Shown: positions 34,980 through 44,029 of the stretch, in pieces | How positions within the stretch are numbered: position 1 is the stretch's first letter | Layout: each line of letters opens with the position of its first letter | Assembly: GCF_009792795.1 (NCBI RefSeq) | Contig: NZ_VKHQ01000003.1 | Span: forward strand, 453,601 to 517,600 | From: Cognatiluteimonas profundi | Lineage (GTDB): Bacteria; Pseudomonadota; Gammaproteobacteria; Xanthomonadales; Xanthomonadaceae | Direction of reading: 5' to 3' | DNA length: 64,000 nt | The notes under the pieces: generated by a model | The model's database searches: none | What the model was told of the DNA's origin: nothing | Seen by the model: only the letters and a program-made list of their open reading frames with translations | Translations under genes and position numbers: made by a program

Positions 34980-36383
34980 ATGGCGTTCGTGATCGTGCTG
35001 GCCGCGTTGTGTTTCCTGATGTTCATCGCCTATCGCGGCCACAGCGTCATCCTCTTCGCCCCGATCGCCGCCTTGGGCGCGGTGTTACTGACCGATCCGT
35101 CGCTGGTCGCGCCGATGTTCACCGGCTTGTTCATGGACAAGATGGTCGGTTTCCTGAAGCTCTACTTCCCGGTTTTCCTGCTGGGCGCGATCTTCGGCAA
35201 GGTCATCGAATTGTCCGGATTCTCCAAGGCGATCGTGGCGGCCACGATCCGCGTCGTCGGCGCACAACGCGCGATGCTGTCGATCGTGCTGGTGTGCGCA
35301 CTGCTGACCTATGGCGGGGTGTCGCTGTTCGTCGTGGTCTTCGCGGTGTACCCCTTCGCGGCCGAGTTGTTCCGGCAGGGCGACATCCCCAAGCGCCTGA
35401 TCCCGGGAACCATCGCGCTGGGGGCTTTCACCTTCACCATGGACGCGCTGCCGGGCACCCCGCAGATCCAGAACATCATTCCCGCGTCGTTCTTTGGCAC
35501 CAATGCATGGGCTGCGCCCTGGCTGGGAACGATCGGCGCGGTGTTCATCCTCGCTGCGGGCATCGCCTACCTGGAGTGGCGCCGACGCATCGCGGCGCGC
35601 GCGGGCGAAGGCTATGGCGACCCCGCCACGCTGCGCAACGAGCCGGCCCCCTTCGCCGGAACCACGCTGGCGCACCCGCTCGTCGCCATCCTGCCGCTGG
35701 TCCTGGTCGGCGTCGCCAACAAGCTGTTCACCGTGTGGATCCCGCGTTTCTACGGTGAGCACGTCGGCTTCGCCCCCACGATCATCGGCAAGGCCGAGCC
35801 AGTCGTGCAGGAGGTTTCCAAGGTCGCGGCGATCTGGGCGGTCGAGGGTGCGCTGCTGGTCGGCATCGCCTGTGTCATCGCATTCGCGTGGAAGCCGGTC
35901 TTGGCGAGCTTTGCCGAAGGCAGCAAGCCCGCGATCGGCGGTGCGTTGCTGGCCTCGATGAACACCGCATCCGAATACGGGTTCGGCGCGGTGATCGCCG
36001 CCCTGCCCGGTTTCCTCGTGCTTGCGAATGCGCTGGCCGCGATCCCGCATCCGCTGGTCAATGAAGCCGTCACCGTCACGGCGCTTGCCGGAATCACCGG
36101 GTCCGCATCGGGCGGCATGAGCATCGCGCTGGCGGCCATGGCGGACACCTTCATTGCCAACGCCAACGCCGCGGGAATCCCGATGGAGGTGCTGCATCGC
36201 GTTGCCGCGATGGCATCTGGCGGCATGGACACGCTGCCGCACAACGGCGCGGTGATCACCCTGCTCGCGGTCACCGGACTGAGCCATCGCCAGTCGTACA
36301 AGGACATCTTCGCCATCACCATCATCAAGACCCTTGCCGTGCTGGTGGTGATCGGCGTTTTCCAGGCGACCGGGGTGGTCTGA
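34980..36383 (+). CDS. GntP-family permease, possibly 3-hydroxybutyrate uptake
   Basis: The 467-residue protein has about twelve TM segments and the GntP family pattern, including TYGGVSLFVVVFAVYPFAAELF and a TPQIQNIIPASFFGT segment. Most GntP members carry gluconate-like acids, but in pseudomonads members linked to bdhA are annotated as 3-hydroxybutyrate permeases. Here bdhA is about 7 kb away in the same regional cluster. ATG 34980 is chosen; an in-frame upstream start at 34827 lacks family-like sequence. It is divergent from the TonB-dependent receptor with 172 bases between starts, suggesting outer- and inner-membrane steps of one uptake route. Confidence 0.85.
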   Translation: MAFVIVLAALCFLMFIAYRGHSVILFAPIAALGAVLLTDPSLVAPMFTGLFMDKMVGFLKLYFPVFLLGAIFGKVIELSGFSKAIVAATIRVVGAQRAMLSIVLVCALLTYGGVSLFVVVFAVYPFAAELFRQGDIPKRLIPGTIALGAFTFTMDALPGTPQIQNIIPASFFGTNAWAAPWLGTIGAVFILAAGIAYLEWRRRIAARAGEGYGDPATLRNEPAPFAGTTLAHPLVAILPLVLVGVANKLFTVWIPRFYGEHVGFAPTIIGKAEPVVQEVSKVAAIWAVEGALLVGIACVIAFAWKPVLASFAEGSKPAIGGALLASMNTASEYGFGAVIAALPGFLVLANALAAIPHPLVNEAVTVTALAGITGSASGGMSIALAAMADTFIANANAAGIPMEVLHRVAAMASGGMDTLPHNGAVITLLAVTGLSHRQSYKDIFAITIIKTLAVLVVIGVFQATGVV

Positions 36384-36447
36384 CGCCAACGCGACGCCGT
36401 CGCCCGCACAGCCGGCAGGGATACCAGGAACAAGGCCCGCAACGCCG

Positions 36448-36453
36448 TAAAAT
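36448..36453 (+). promoter_or_regulatory. Putative -10 hexamer (TAAAAT), likely leaderless start of dinB
   Basis: TAAAAT ends six bases before the dinB GTG, so the transcript should begin at the start codon. No LexA-like box is obvious in the flanking 60 bases. Confidence 0.45.
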
Positions 36454-36459
36454 CGGCGG

Positions 36460-37556
<1,097 letters not shown>

Positions 37557-37569
<13 letters not shown>

Positions 37570-37636
37570 GGCGGAAGGCCGCACCCGGGGCATCGGTCAA
37601 CGGCAATCCCGGGTGCGCTTCGCTTACCCGGGCTAC
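37557..37636. repeat. SMAG-like REP element pair overlapping the dinB stop codon
   Basis: The forward copy at 37557-37589 (GTCGCCCGGGTGAGGC... CACCCGGG) and the inverted copy at 37608-37636 (CCCGGGTGCGCTTCGCTTACCCGGGCTAC) share the GTAG-type ends and CCCGGGT core with the pair at 25177-25257. The forward copy has GTCG instead of GTAG. The dinB TGA is at 37567-37569, within the first arm. Confidence 0.8.
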
Positions 37637-37672
37637 GTCAGGTCGAGGCGCTGAAGGACGAATAGGCGCCAT

Positions 37673-37700
37673 TTGGCGAGTCCGGCGCGCCGCTTACAAT
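37673..37700 (+). promoter_or_regulatory. Putative sigma-70 promoter of pruA
   Basis: TTGGCG (37673-37678) and TACAAT (37695-37700) with a 16-base spacer lie just after the REP pair and 26 bases before the dehydrogenase ATG. Confidence 0.5.
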
Positions 37701-37726
37701 GGGCGTTTCGCGCTCCGGAGCCCGCC

Positions 37727-39364
37727 ATGTCCCTTGCCATCTCCAAAGTCCCGACCCCGATCAACGAGCCGGTCAGGAATTACGCTCCGGGGTCGGCCGA
37801 GCGCGCGAGCCTGAAGGCAACGCTGGGCGAACTGTCGGCGACGCAGACCGAGATGCCGCTGGTCATCGCGGGCAAGGAGGTCCGTACCGGCAAGCTCGGC
37901 CGCGCGGTGATGCCGCATCGGCATGCGCATGTGCTGGGCGAATTCCACCAGGGCGGCGCCGGCGAAGTGCAGTCCGCAATCGACGCGGCACTGCGCGTGC
38001 AGAAGGACTGGGCGGGCCTGCCGTGGGAAGCGCGCGCATCGGTCTTCCTCAAGGCCGCCGACCTGCTGGCCGGGCCGTATCGCGACGTCCTCAACGCCGC
38101 GACCATGCTTGGCCAGAGCAAGACCTGCCACCAGGCCGAGATCGACAGCGCCTGCGAGCTGATCGACTTCTTCCGCTTCAACGTCGCGTTCTACGAGCAG
38201 GTGTTGCGCGAGCAGCCGCAAAGCTCACCGGGCATGTGGAATCGACTCGAGCACCGTCCGCTCGAAGGCTTCGTGTTCGCGGTGTCGCCGTTCAACTTCA
38301 CCTCGATCGCCGGCAACCTGCCGACCGCGCCCGCACTGTGCGGCAACACGGTGTTGTGGAAACCAGCGAGCACGTCCGTCTACAGCGCGCACTTCCTGAT
38401 GCAGCTGTTCAAGGAAGCCGGGCTTCCGGACGGCGTCATCAACCTGGTCACCGGCAGCGGCGCCGACATCGGCAACCCGGTGCTCGCCAGCCCACACCTG
38501 GCCGGCATCCATTTCACCGGATCGACCAAGGTGTTCCACCAGATGTGGCGCACGGTCGGCGACAACATCGACACCTACAAAAGCTATCCGCGCCTGGTGG
38601 GCGAGACCGGCGGCAAGGACTTCATCATTGCCCACCCCAGCGCCGATCCGGTGGCACTCACGACGGCGATCGTGCGCGGCGCGTTTGAATACCAGGGGCA
38701 GAAATGCTCCGCCGCCAGCCGTGTCTACGTGCCAAGCAACATCTGGCCCCTGATCAAGGATGCGCTGGTGTCGCAGGTCGACGGCATCCGCATGGGCGAC
38801 GTCGCCGACTTCTCGAACTTCATGGGCGCGGTGATCGACGCGTCGAGCTTCAGGACGCAGAAGGCCGCGATCGACGAGGCGAAAGCAGCGAGCGATGCGG
38901 ACATCCTCGTCGGCGGCGGCTACGACGATTCCGAAGGTTATTTCGTGCGCCCGACGATCATCGTCACCACCAATCCGGACTACCGGACCCTGCGCGACGA
39001 GTTGTTCGGCCCGGTGCTGACGCTGCATGTCTACGACGAGAACAAATGGCTGGAAACGCTCGACATCGTCGACCGCACCAGTCCGTATGCACTGACCGGC
39101 GCGGTCTTCGCGCAGGATCGTCATGCCATCGAACAGGCGATGGACCACCTGCGCAATGCCGCCGGCAATTTCTACATCAACGACAAGCCAACGGGTGCCG
39201 TCGTCGGCCAGCAACCCTTCGGCGGTGCGCGCGCATCGGGCACGAACGACAAGGCCGGATCGATCCTCAACCTGCTGCGCTGGATCAGCCCGCGCAGCAT
39301 CAAGGAAACCTTCGTGCCGGCAACGCGGTACGCCTATCCGTTCATGGATGACGACAGGCCGTAA
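37727..39364 (+). CDS. pruA: 1-pyrroline-5-carboxylate dehydrogenase
   Basis: The 545-residue aldehyde dehydrogenase has the catalytic Cys in YQGQKCSAASR, the general-base Glu in VGETGGKDF and a VSPFNFTSIAGNL cofactor segment. These, with the long N-terminus, match the monofunctional P5C dehydrogenase (human ALDH4-like) rather than the bifunctional PutA. It oxidises P5C/glutamate semialdehyde to glutamate in proline and arginine catabolism. No proline dehydrogenase lies in the window. ATG 37727 is preferred to an upstream in-frame start. Confidence 0.92.
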   Translation: MSLAISKVPTPINEPVRNYAPGSAERASLKATLGELSATQTEMPLVIAGKEVRTGKLGRAVMPHRHAHVLGEFHQGGAGEVQSAIDAALRVQKDWAGLPWEARASVFLKAADLLAGPYRDVLNAATMLGQSKTCHQAEIDSACELIDFFRFNVAFYEQVLREQPQSSPGMWNRLEHRPLEGFVFAVSPFNFTSIAGNLPTAPALCGNTVLWKPASTSVYSAHFLMQLFKEAGLPDGVINLVTGSGADIGNPVLASPHLAGIHFTGSTKVFHQMWRTVGDNIDTYKSYPRLVGETGGKDFIIAHPSADPVALTTAIVRGAFEYQGQKCSAASRVYVPSNIWPLIKDALVSQVDGIRMGDVADFSNFMGAVIDASSFRTQKAAIDEAKAASDADILVGGGYDDSEGYFVRPTIIVTTNPDYRTLRDELFGPVLTLHVYDENKWLETLDIVDRTSPYALTGAVFAQDRHAIEQAMDHLRNAAGNFYINDKPTGAVVGQQPFGGARASGTNDKAGSILNLLRWISPRSIKETFVPATRYAYPFMDDDRP

Positions 39365-39379
39365 TCGCGCATCGCCGCC

Positions 39380-39404
39380 GGGGCTGGCCACCATGGCCAG
39401 CCCC
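39380..39404. terminator. Possible bidirectional hairpin between pruA and the M20 peptidase
   Basis: A 10-bp stem GGGGCTGGCC/GGCCAGCCCC with loop ACCAT lies between the convergent genes. No T tract follows on the plus strand and none on the minus strand, so it may only stabilise 3' ends. Confidence 0.45.
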
Positions 39405-39412
39405 GCGGCCGG

Positions 39413-40843
39413 TTACTTTCCGGCTGGCGCGTCGGCGTAACGCTTCACCAGTTCGTAGAGGAACTGGCGCCCATCGAGCAGCGACTTCACCCGGATGCGC
39501 TCGTTGAGCCCATGCGCATGGCTGCCTTCGGCGTCATGGAACATCCCGGAGATTCCGTAAGTCGGCACGCCGGCGGCGTTGAGGTAGCGCCCGTCGGTGG
39601 CGCCGGTCGACATGGTCGGGACGATCGCAACGCCCGGCCAGATCGTGTCGGCGACATCGCGCACCGGGCCGAGGATGTCCGCGCCGAGTGGTGGCGCCTT
39701 CGTGGAGACCCCGATCTCGCCATGGGGCGCGACCGTGATCGCCCCCTCGGCCAGCACGCGCACGATCGTCTTCTGCACATCGGCAACGTGCTCGCCGGGC
39801 AGGATGCGGCAGTTGACGTTGGCCGACACATGCTGCGGCAAGGCGTTGGGCGCATGGCCGCCATTGATCATCGTGGCGACGCAGGTGGTGTGCAGCATGC
39901 CGTTCCAGCTGGGATTGGCGTCCCACAGGCGCGAGATCGCAGCATCGTCCTTCGGGTTTTCCAGGACTGCGCGCATATCGGCCGCGACCTTCGGATCGAC
40001 GAGCTTCGACTGCGCCTCGAAATACCCGCGCGTCGCTTCGTTGATGGCGACGGGGAACTGGTACGCGCCCAGCCTGGCCAGCGCGGCACCCATCTGCGTG
40101 ATCGGGTTGTGCTTCTTCGGCCGAGAACTGTGGCCGCCGTCGTCGCTGATCGACAGGTCGAAATCCTGGTAGACCTTTTCGCCGGCCTGCACCTGCAGCG
40201 CGACCGGCTTGCCCTTGGCATCGAGTTCGCCACCGGCACCTTCGTTGAGCGCGAATGCCGCATCCAGCACCTGCGGCTTGTCCGTCGTCAGCCAGTGCAC
40301 GCTGTTGAAGACCTCCGGCGTCTCCTCACCGCAGGTCAGCGCCAGCTTGATGCCGCGACGCGGCACGTAGCCTTCCTTGCGGTAGCGGACAAGGTTGTCG
40401 GTGAACACGGACGCCATGGCCTTGTCGTCGCTCGACCCGCGCCCGTAGAACCAGCCGCCCTCCTCGACCAGCTTGAACGGATCGCGCGCCCAGTCCTCGC
40501 GCCTGGCTTCGACGACGTCGATGTGCGCCAACAGCAGCAATGGCTTGAGGGATGCATCCCTGCCGCGCAGCAATGCGACCAGCGCGCCGTCCTTGGGACG
40601 ATCCGATGGCGCGATCACCTGCGTGTCGGCTTCGGGAATGCCGGCATCGAGCAGGTGCCTGCGCATCGCTTCGGCGGCCTGCGTGCAGTCGCCGACCGAA
40701 CGGGTGGTGTTCACTTCCACCAACTCCTTGTACAGCGCGCGAAACGCCGGCTCGGTCGGATCACTGGCGGGAGCAGCCAGCACAACGGATGAAGCCGCAC
40801 CCAGCGTCAGCGCAACGCCAACGGTCAATGCACGCAATTCCAT
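39413..40843 (-). CDS. Secreted M20-family metallopeptidase
   Basis: The 476-residue protein has a Sec signal peptide (cleavage after about residue 23, VLA). The M20 catalytic core follows: LLLLAHIDVVEA (zinc His and catalytic Asp), the bridging Asp in GRGSSDDKA, Glu-Glu in TCGEETPE, and a C-terminal His in GSHAHGLNE. M20 enzymes cleave dipeptides or acyl-amino acids. A periplasmic or exported carboxypeptidase-like role is likely, but the substrate cannot be told from sequence. ATG 40843 has GGGGAG upstream. Confidence 0.88.
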   Translation of the reverse strand: MELRALTVGVALTLGAASSVVLAAPASDPTEPAFRALYKELVEVNTTRSVGDCTQAAEAMRRHLLDAGIPEADTQVIAPSDRPKDGALVALLRGRDASLKPLLLLAHIDVVEARREDWARDPFKLVEEGGWFYGRGSSDDKAMASVFTDNLVRYRKEGYVPRRGIKLALTCGEETPEVFNSVHWLTTDKPQVLDAAFALNEGAGGELDAKGKPVALQVQAGEKVYQDFDLSISDDGGHSSRPKKHNPITQMGAALARLGAYQFPVAINEATRGYFEAQSKLVDPKVAADMRAVLENPKDDAAISRLWDANPSWNGMLHTTCVATMINGGHAPNALPQHVSANVNCRILPGEHVADVQKTIVRVLAEGAITVAPHGEIGVSTKAPPLGADILGPVRDVADTIWPGVAIVPTMSTGATDGRYLNAAGVPTYGISGMFHDAEGSHAHGLNERIRVKSLLDGRQFLYELVKRYADAPAGK

Positions 40844-40940
40844 CTTTTACTCCCCGGGTGGTCGATCCATCGATGATCGCACAGCCCCTCCCGCTGACCT
40901 GCGAACTGAATCGAAGATCAGGGAGAAATGAACCCAGGGC

Positions 40941-41501
40941 TCAACGGCCGCGCTGGTACGTTCCGATCAACTCCGCGTGGGCGACGACATGCCCCTCCAT
41001 CGCCTTGAGCAGCTGCGCCTTATCCGGCTTGTGCAGGTCCGGCAACGTGCGATCCAGTGCGTACAACTTGAAGACGTAGCGGTGGCGGCCTTTCGGCGGA
41101 CATGGGGCGCCGTAGCCGGTGCGACTCCAGTCGTTCACGCCCTGCCGCGTCCCGGGAGGGAGCTGCGCGGCATCCACCGCTTCGGGAAGCGCATGCGCGT
41201 TCGCAGGCATGTCGTACAGCACCCAGTGCACCCAGGTCCGCCTGGGCGCGGCGGGATCGGGAGCATCGGGGTCATCGACGATGAGCGCGAAGCTCCTGGT
41301 GCCGGATGGCGTGCCTGACCATTGCAGCGCCGGCGAGAGCTCGTCTCCATCACAGGTATGGCGGGTGGGCATCGGCGCACCCGGCGCAAACGCAGGCGAA
41401 GCCAGGGTCAGCGTCATCGCAGCCTCCTTTGCACTGCTGCCAAGCGGAATCGCAAGGACAACCGCGATTGCAGCCGCCAACCAACCTCGCCCGACGCGCA
41501 T
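40941..41501 (-). CDS. YbhB/YbcL-type phosphatidylethanolamine-binding protein, exported
   Basis: The 186-residue product has a signal peptide (about 1-24). The PEBP fold follows with DGDELSPALQWSGTP, DDPDAP and the WVHWVLYDMP stretch forming the anion-binding pocket. The bacterial YbhB group has no settled function. ATG 41501 is used; a GTG four codons upstream (41513) is the alternative. It is an independent small gene 97 bases downstream of the M20 peptidase promoter region. Confidence 0.9.
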   Translation of the reverse strand: MRVGRGWLAAAIAVVLAIPLGSSAKEAAMTLTLASPAFAPGAPMPTRHTCDGDELSPALQWSGTPSGTRSFALIVDDPDAPDPAAPRRTWVHWVLYDMPANAHALPEAVDAAQLPPGTRQGVNDWSRTGYGAPCPPKGRHRYVFKLYALDRTLPDLHKPDKAQLLKAMEGHVVAHAELIGTYQRGR

Positions 41502-41680
41502 CGTGATATCCACCAGGAACCGCCGCCGATCCTAGGACGACAGGCGTCAGCAATCCGTGTTGGCGGGCCGCTCACCGACGAGCGGCGGCGGCGGCGGCGT
41601 CGACACGCAGGCCGGCACGTGAACGCGGCGACTACCCCGGATGGTGCAGGCTGGCGTTCCCCTGGCTGCTGAGTACCGAC

Positions 41681-42202
41681 ATGTCGACGCCCACCCGATT
41701 GATTGCAGTCCTGCTGGGCCTTCTGGTCGTTCTTGGGATCGGCGCGACTGTCTTTGTCCGGTCCGGGATGTACAACATGGGCGCTGACGCGCCGCATGCA
41801 CCGCTGACCCTCACGCTGCTGGAGAACCTGCGCGACAACGCCACCAAGGCGTATTCGCGGAATATCGTCGTCCCCGACCTGGAATCGCCAGCGCAGATAG
41901 CGCAGGGGGCGCGGTTGTATTCGACCCGATGCACGGGCTGCCACCTCGCGCCCGGTGTCGCGCAGTCCGAATTGCGGACCGGCCTGTATCCGCAGCCGCC
42001 CGACCTGTCCACCGACGGCATCGATGACACCGCCGAGGCATTCTGGATCATCAAGCACGGCATCAAGATGAGCGCGATGCCGGCCTGGGGGAAGACCCAC
42101 ACGGATGCCGAAATCTGGAGCGCCGTGGCGTTCCTGCGCAAGCTGCCGGGGATGTCGCCTGCGCAGTACCAGCAACTTGCGCACGCAAACCCGGCGCAAT
42201 AA
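41681..42202 (+). CDS. Membrane-anchored mono-heme cytochrome c
   Basis: The 173-residue protein has an uncleaved N-terminal TM anchor (about 7-27) and a periplasmic cytochrome c domain with heme motif CTGCH (Cys84, Cys87, His88). The distal ligand should be Met in IKMSAMPAWG near 129-132. It would be matured by the ccm system encoded at 6.3-12.9 kb. No oxidase or dehydrogenase partner lies next to it, so the redox partner is unknown. Confidence 0.88.
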   Translation: MSTPTRLIAVLLGLLVVLGIGATVFVRSGMYNMGADAPHAPLTLTLLENLRDNATKAYSRNIVVPDLESPAQIAQGARLYSTRCTGCHLAPGVAQSELRTGLYPQPPDLSTDGIDDTAEAFWIIKHGIKMSAMPAWGKTHTDAEIWSAVAFLRKLPGMSPAQYQQLAHANPAQ

Positions 42203-42238
42203 CCGGGCTGCGCCGGCGGGGTTGCGCTTACCCCGCGA

Positions 42239-42733
42239 TCAGGCCGCCTCGCGCTGCGGGATCCGGACGAGCGTCACTGGCATCGACGGCACCTGCACCA
42301 ACGGGTATTGCGCAGTGATGCCGGTGACGGCGCCATCGTCATCGTGGTGAACCACGCAGATGCGACTCTGCAGGCCGGCAGCGACCTGGCGCTCGTCGAC
42401 GCCGAAATGACGCGCATGGTCCACGGACGTCAACGCGGCGTGGGCGTGGGCCACGCGCCGCTTGGGCAGCAGCGACCACGACAGCAGCAGCGTGATCGTC
42501 CCGAGCAGGGCGATCACCGAGTGCACCACTGAAATGGGCGTGACCATCTCGAGGATTTCCCGGGCGGCCAGTTCGAACTGCAGGTGCAGGCGGACAACCT
42601 CCCGCAACTTGCGGAACACGGGTGCCCACAACAGGATCCAGCCGATCCAGAGCATCGCGGTGGACAGGTCTGAAGCGGCGCGCCGCCCCCAGCCGAGATC
42701 CCGGCGCGCGTTGATGATCAAGGTGTCAAACAT
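42239..42733 (-). CDS. pgaD: PgaD-like auxiliary protein of poly-N-acetylglucosamine synthesis
   Basis: The 164-residue protein has two TM segments (about 27-46 and 69-87) and a C-terminal cytoplasmic tail, as PgaD does. In E. coli PgaD binds PgaC and the pair is activated by c-di-GMP. Assignment rests mainly on topology and on position after pgaC, with which it overlaps by eight bases. ATG 42733 is chosen over one eight codons upstream. Confidence 0.75.
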   Translation of the reverse strand: MFDTLIINARRDLGWGRRAASDLSTAMLWIGWILLWAPVFRKLREVVRLHLQFELAAREILEMVTPISVVHSVIALLGTITLLLSWSLLPKRRVAHAHAALTSVDHARHFGVDERQVAAGLQSRICVVHHDDDGAVTGITAQYPLVQVPSMPVTLVRIPQREAA

Positions 42734-44024
42734 GTGTCTCCCCCATTGCCGTTCCACTGCGCACGTGCACGCCCCGATCCGGACTCACCCACCGCGCGCG
42801 GACGCTCCTGCGCAGGAGCGCACGCGGAAAGGCCACGACGGTCGCTGCGATGTTGATCAGCCAGAATGCCAGTGGATACCACACCATCCAGTAGTAATTG
42901 CGACCGAGCTGGTGGTCGTAACGACTGTCGAGCCATTTGCTGATGGCGAACTGCAGCAGGCAGGTCGTGCCCAGCAGCGCGCCACTCCAGCGCGGGATCA
43001 GCGGCGATCCAATCAGCGGCACGATGCCGTGCGGCAGCACCAGGCCCGCGAGCCAGATCACGGTGAGCGCCAGCATCAGGTACGACCACAGCAGGCTCAG
43101 GCACAACTCCAGCAGCAGCGGCCATAGATGGTTCTGCTGCGGGTGGGCGACCACGTCGAGGTTCTTGAGCAGCACCTGCGCCCCACCCGTCGCCCAGCGC
43201 AGCCGCTGCTTCCACAAGCCGCGCAGGGTTTCCGGCATCAGGATCCAGACCAGCGCACGCGGCTCGAAGCGGATGTCCCAGCCAGCGCGCTGCAGCTTCC
43301 ACGTGATGTCGATGTCCTCGGTCAGCATGTCCGCGCTCCAGTAACCGACGTCATGCAGCGCGCATTTCCGGAAAGCGGTGATCACGCCGGAGACCGTGAA
43401 CAACCGGCCGAAGGTGCGTTGCGCGCGCTTGATCATGCCGACGATCGATGAAAACTCGCCAACCTGCAGCCGGCCCAGCAGCGTGGAACGGTTGCGGATG
43501 CGCGGGTTGCCGGTCACGGCCGCCACGTCGGCGTCGCCGACGAAATGCCGGACCATCCAGCGCGCGCACTGCGGGTCCAGCAAGGCGTCGCCGTCGATGC
43601 AGAGCAGCAGCTCGTGGTGTGCCATCAGGCATCCGGCCTGCAGCGCCATCGCCTTGCCCTGGTTCTTGCCCATGTGGACGACGCGCAGGCGGGGGTGCAG
43701 CGGCACCATCGCATCCAGGATGGATCCCGTGTCGTCGCCACTGCCGTCGTTGATCGCAACCACCTCGAACTCCGGGTAGTCGGTCGCCAGCGCATGGCGG
43801 ATGGTTTCCTCGGCATGCGGTCCTTCGTTGAAGCACGGGATCAGGATGCTGACGGGCGGCAGCGACGGCGTCGGGAGCTGGCCGACGGTTGCCACGTCGC
43901 GTCGCTCGAACCGCCAGTAGAACAACGCCGCGCCCATCATCCACAGATAAGACATGAACAACGGGTAGAAGTAGACGAAGCCCTGCAAGCCGAGCCAGAG
44001 CGTGTGGACCAGCGCGAGCGCCAT
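42726..44024 (-). CDS. pgaC: Poly-beta-1,6-N-acetyl-D-glucosamine synthase (PgaC/IcaA-like)
   Basis: The 432-residue family 2 glycosyltransferase is membrane-embedded, with two N-terminal and three C-terminal TM segments. The catalytic set is complete: nucleotide-binding INDGSGDDT, DGDALLD, the TEDIDITWK acceptor Asp and QRLRW. It polymerises UDP-GlcNAc into PNAG and exports it across the inner membrane. ATG 44024 lies five bases after the pgaB stop; a GTG at 44033 is also in frame and would overlap pgaB. Confidence 0.93.
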   Translation of the reverse strand: MALALVHTLWLGLQGFVYFYPLFMSYLWMMGAALFYWRFERRDVATVGQLPTPSLPPVSILIPCFNEGPHAEETIRHALATDYPEFEVVAINDGSGDDTGSILDAMVPLHPRLRVVHMGKNQGKAMALQAGCLMAHHELLLCIDGDALLDPQCARWMVRHFVGDADVAAVTGNPRIRNRSTLLGRLQVGEFSSIVGMIKRAQRTFGRLFTVSGVITAFRKCALHDVGYWSADMLTEDIDITWKLQRAGWDIRFEPRALVWILMPETLRGLWKQRLRWATGGAQVLLKNLDVVAHPQQNHLWPLLLELCLSLLWSYLMLALTVIWLAGLVLPHGIVPLIGSPLIPRWSGALLGTTCLLQFAISKWLDSRYDHQLGRNYYWMVWYPLAFWLINIAATVVAFPRALLRRSVRARWVSPDRGVHVRSGTAMGETHV

Positions 44025-44029
44025 GATCG

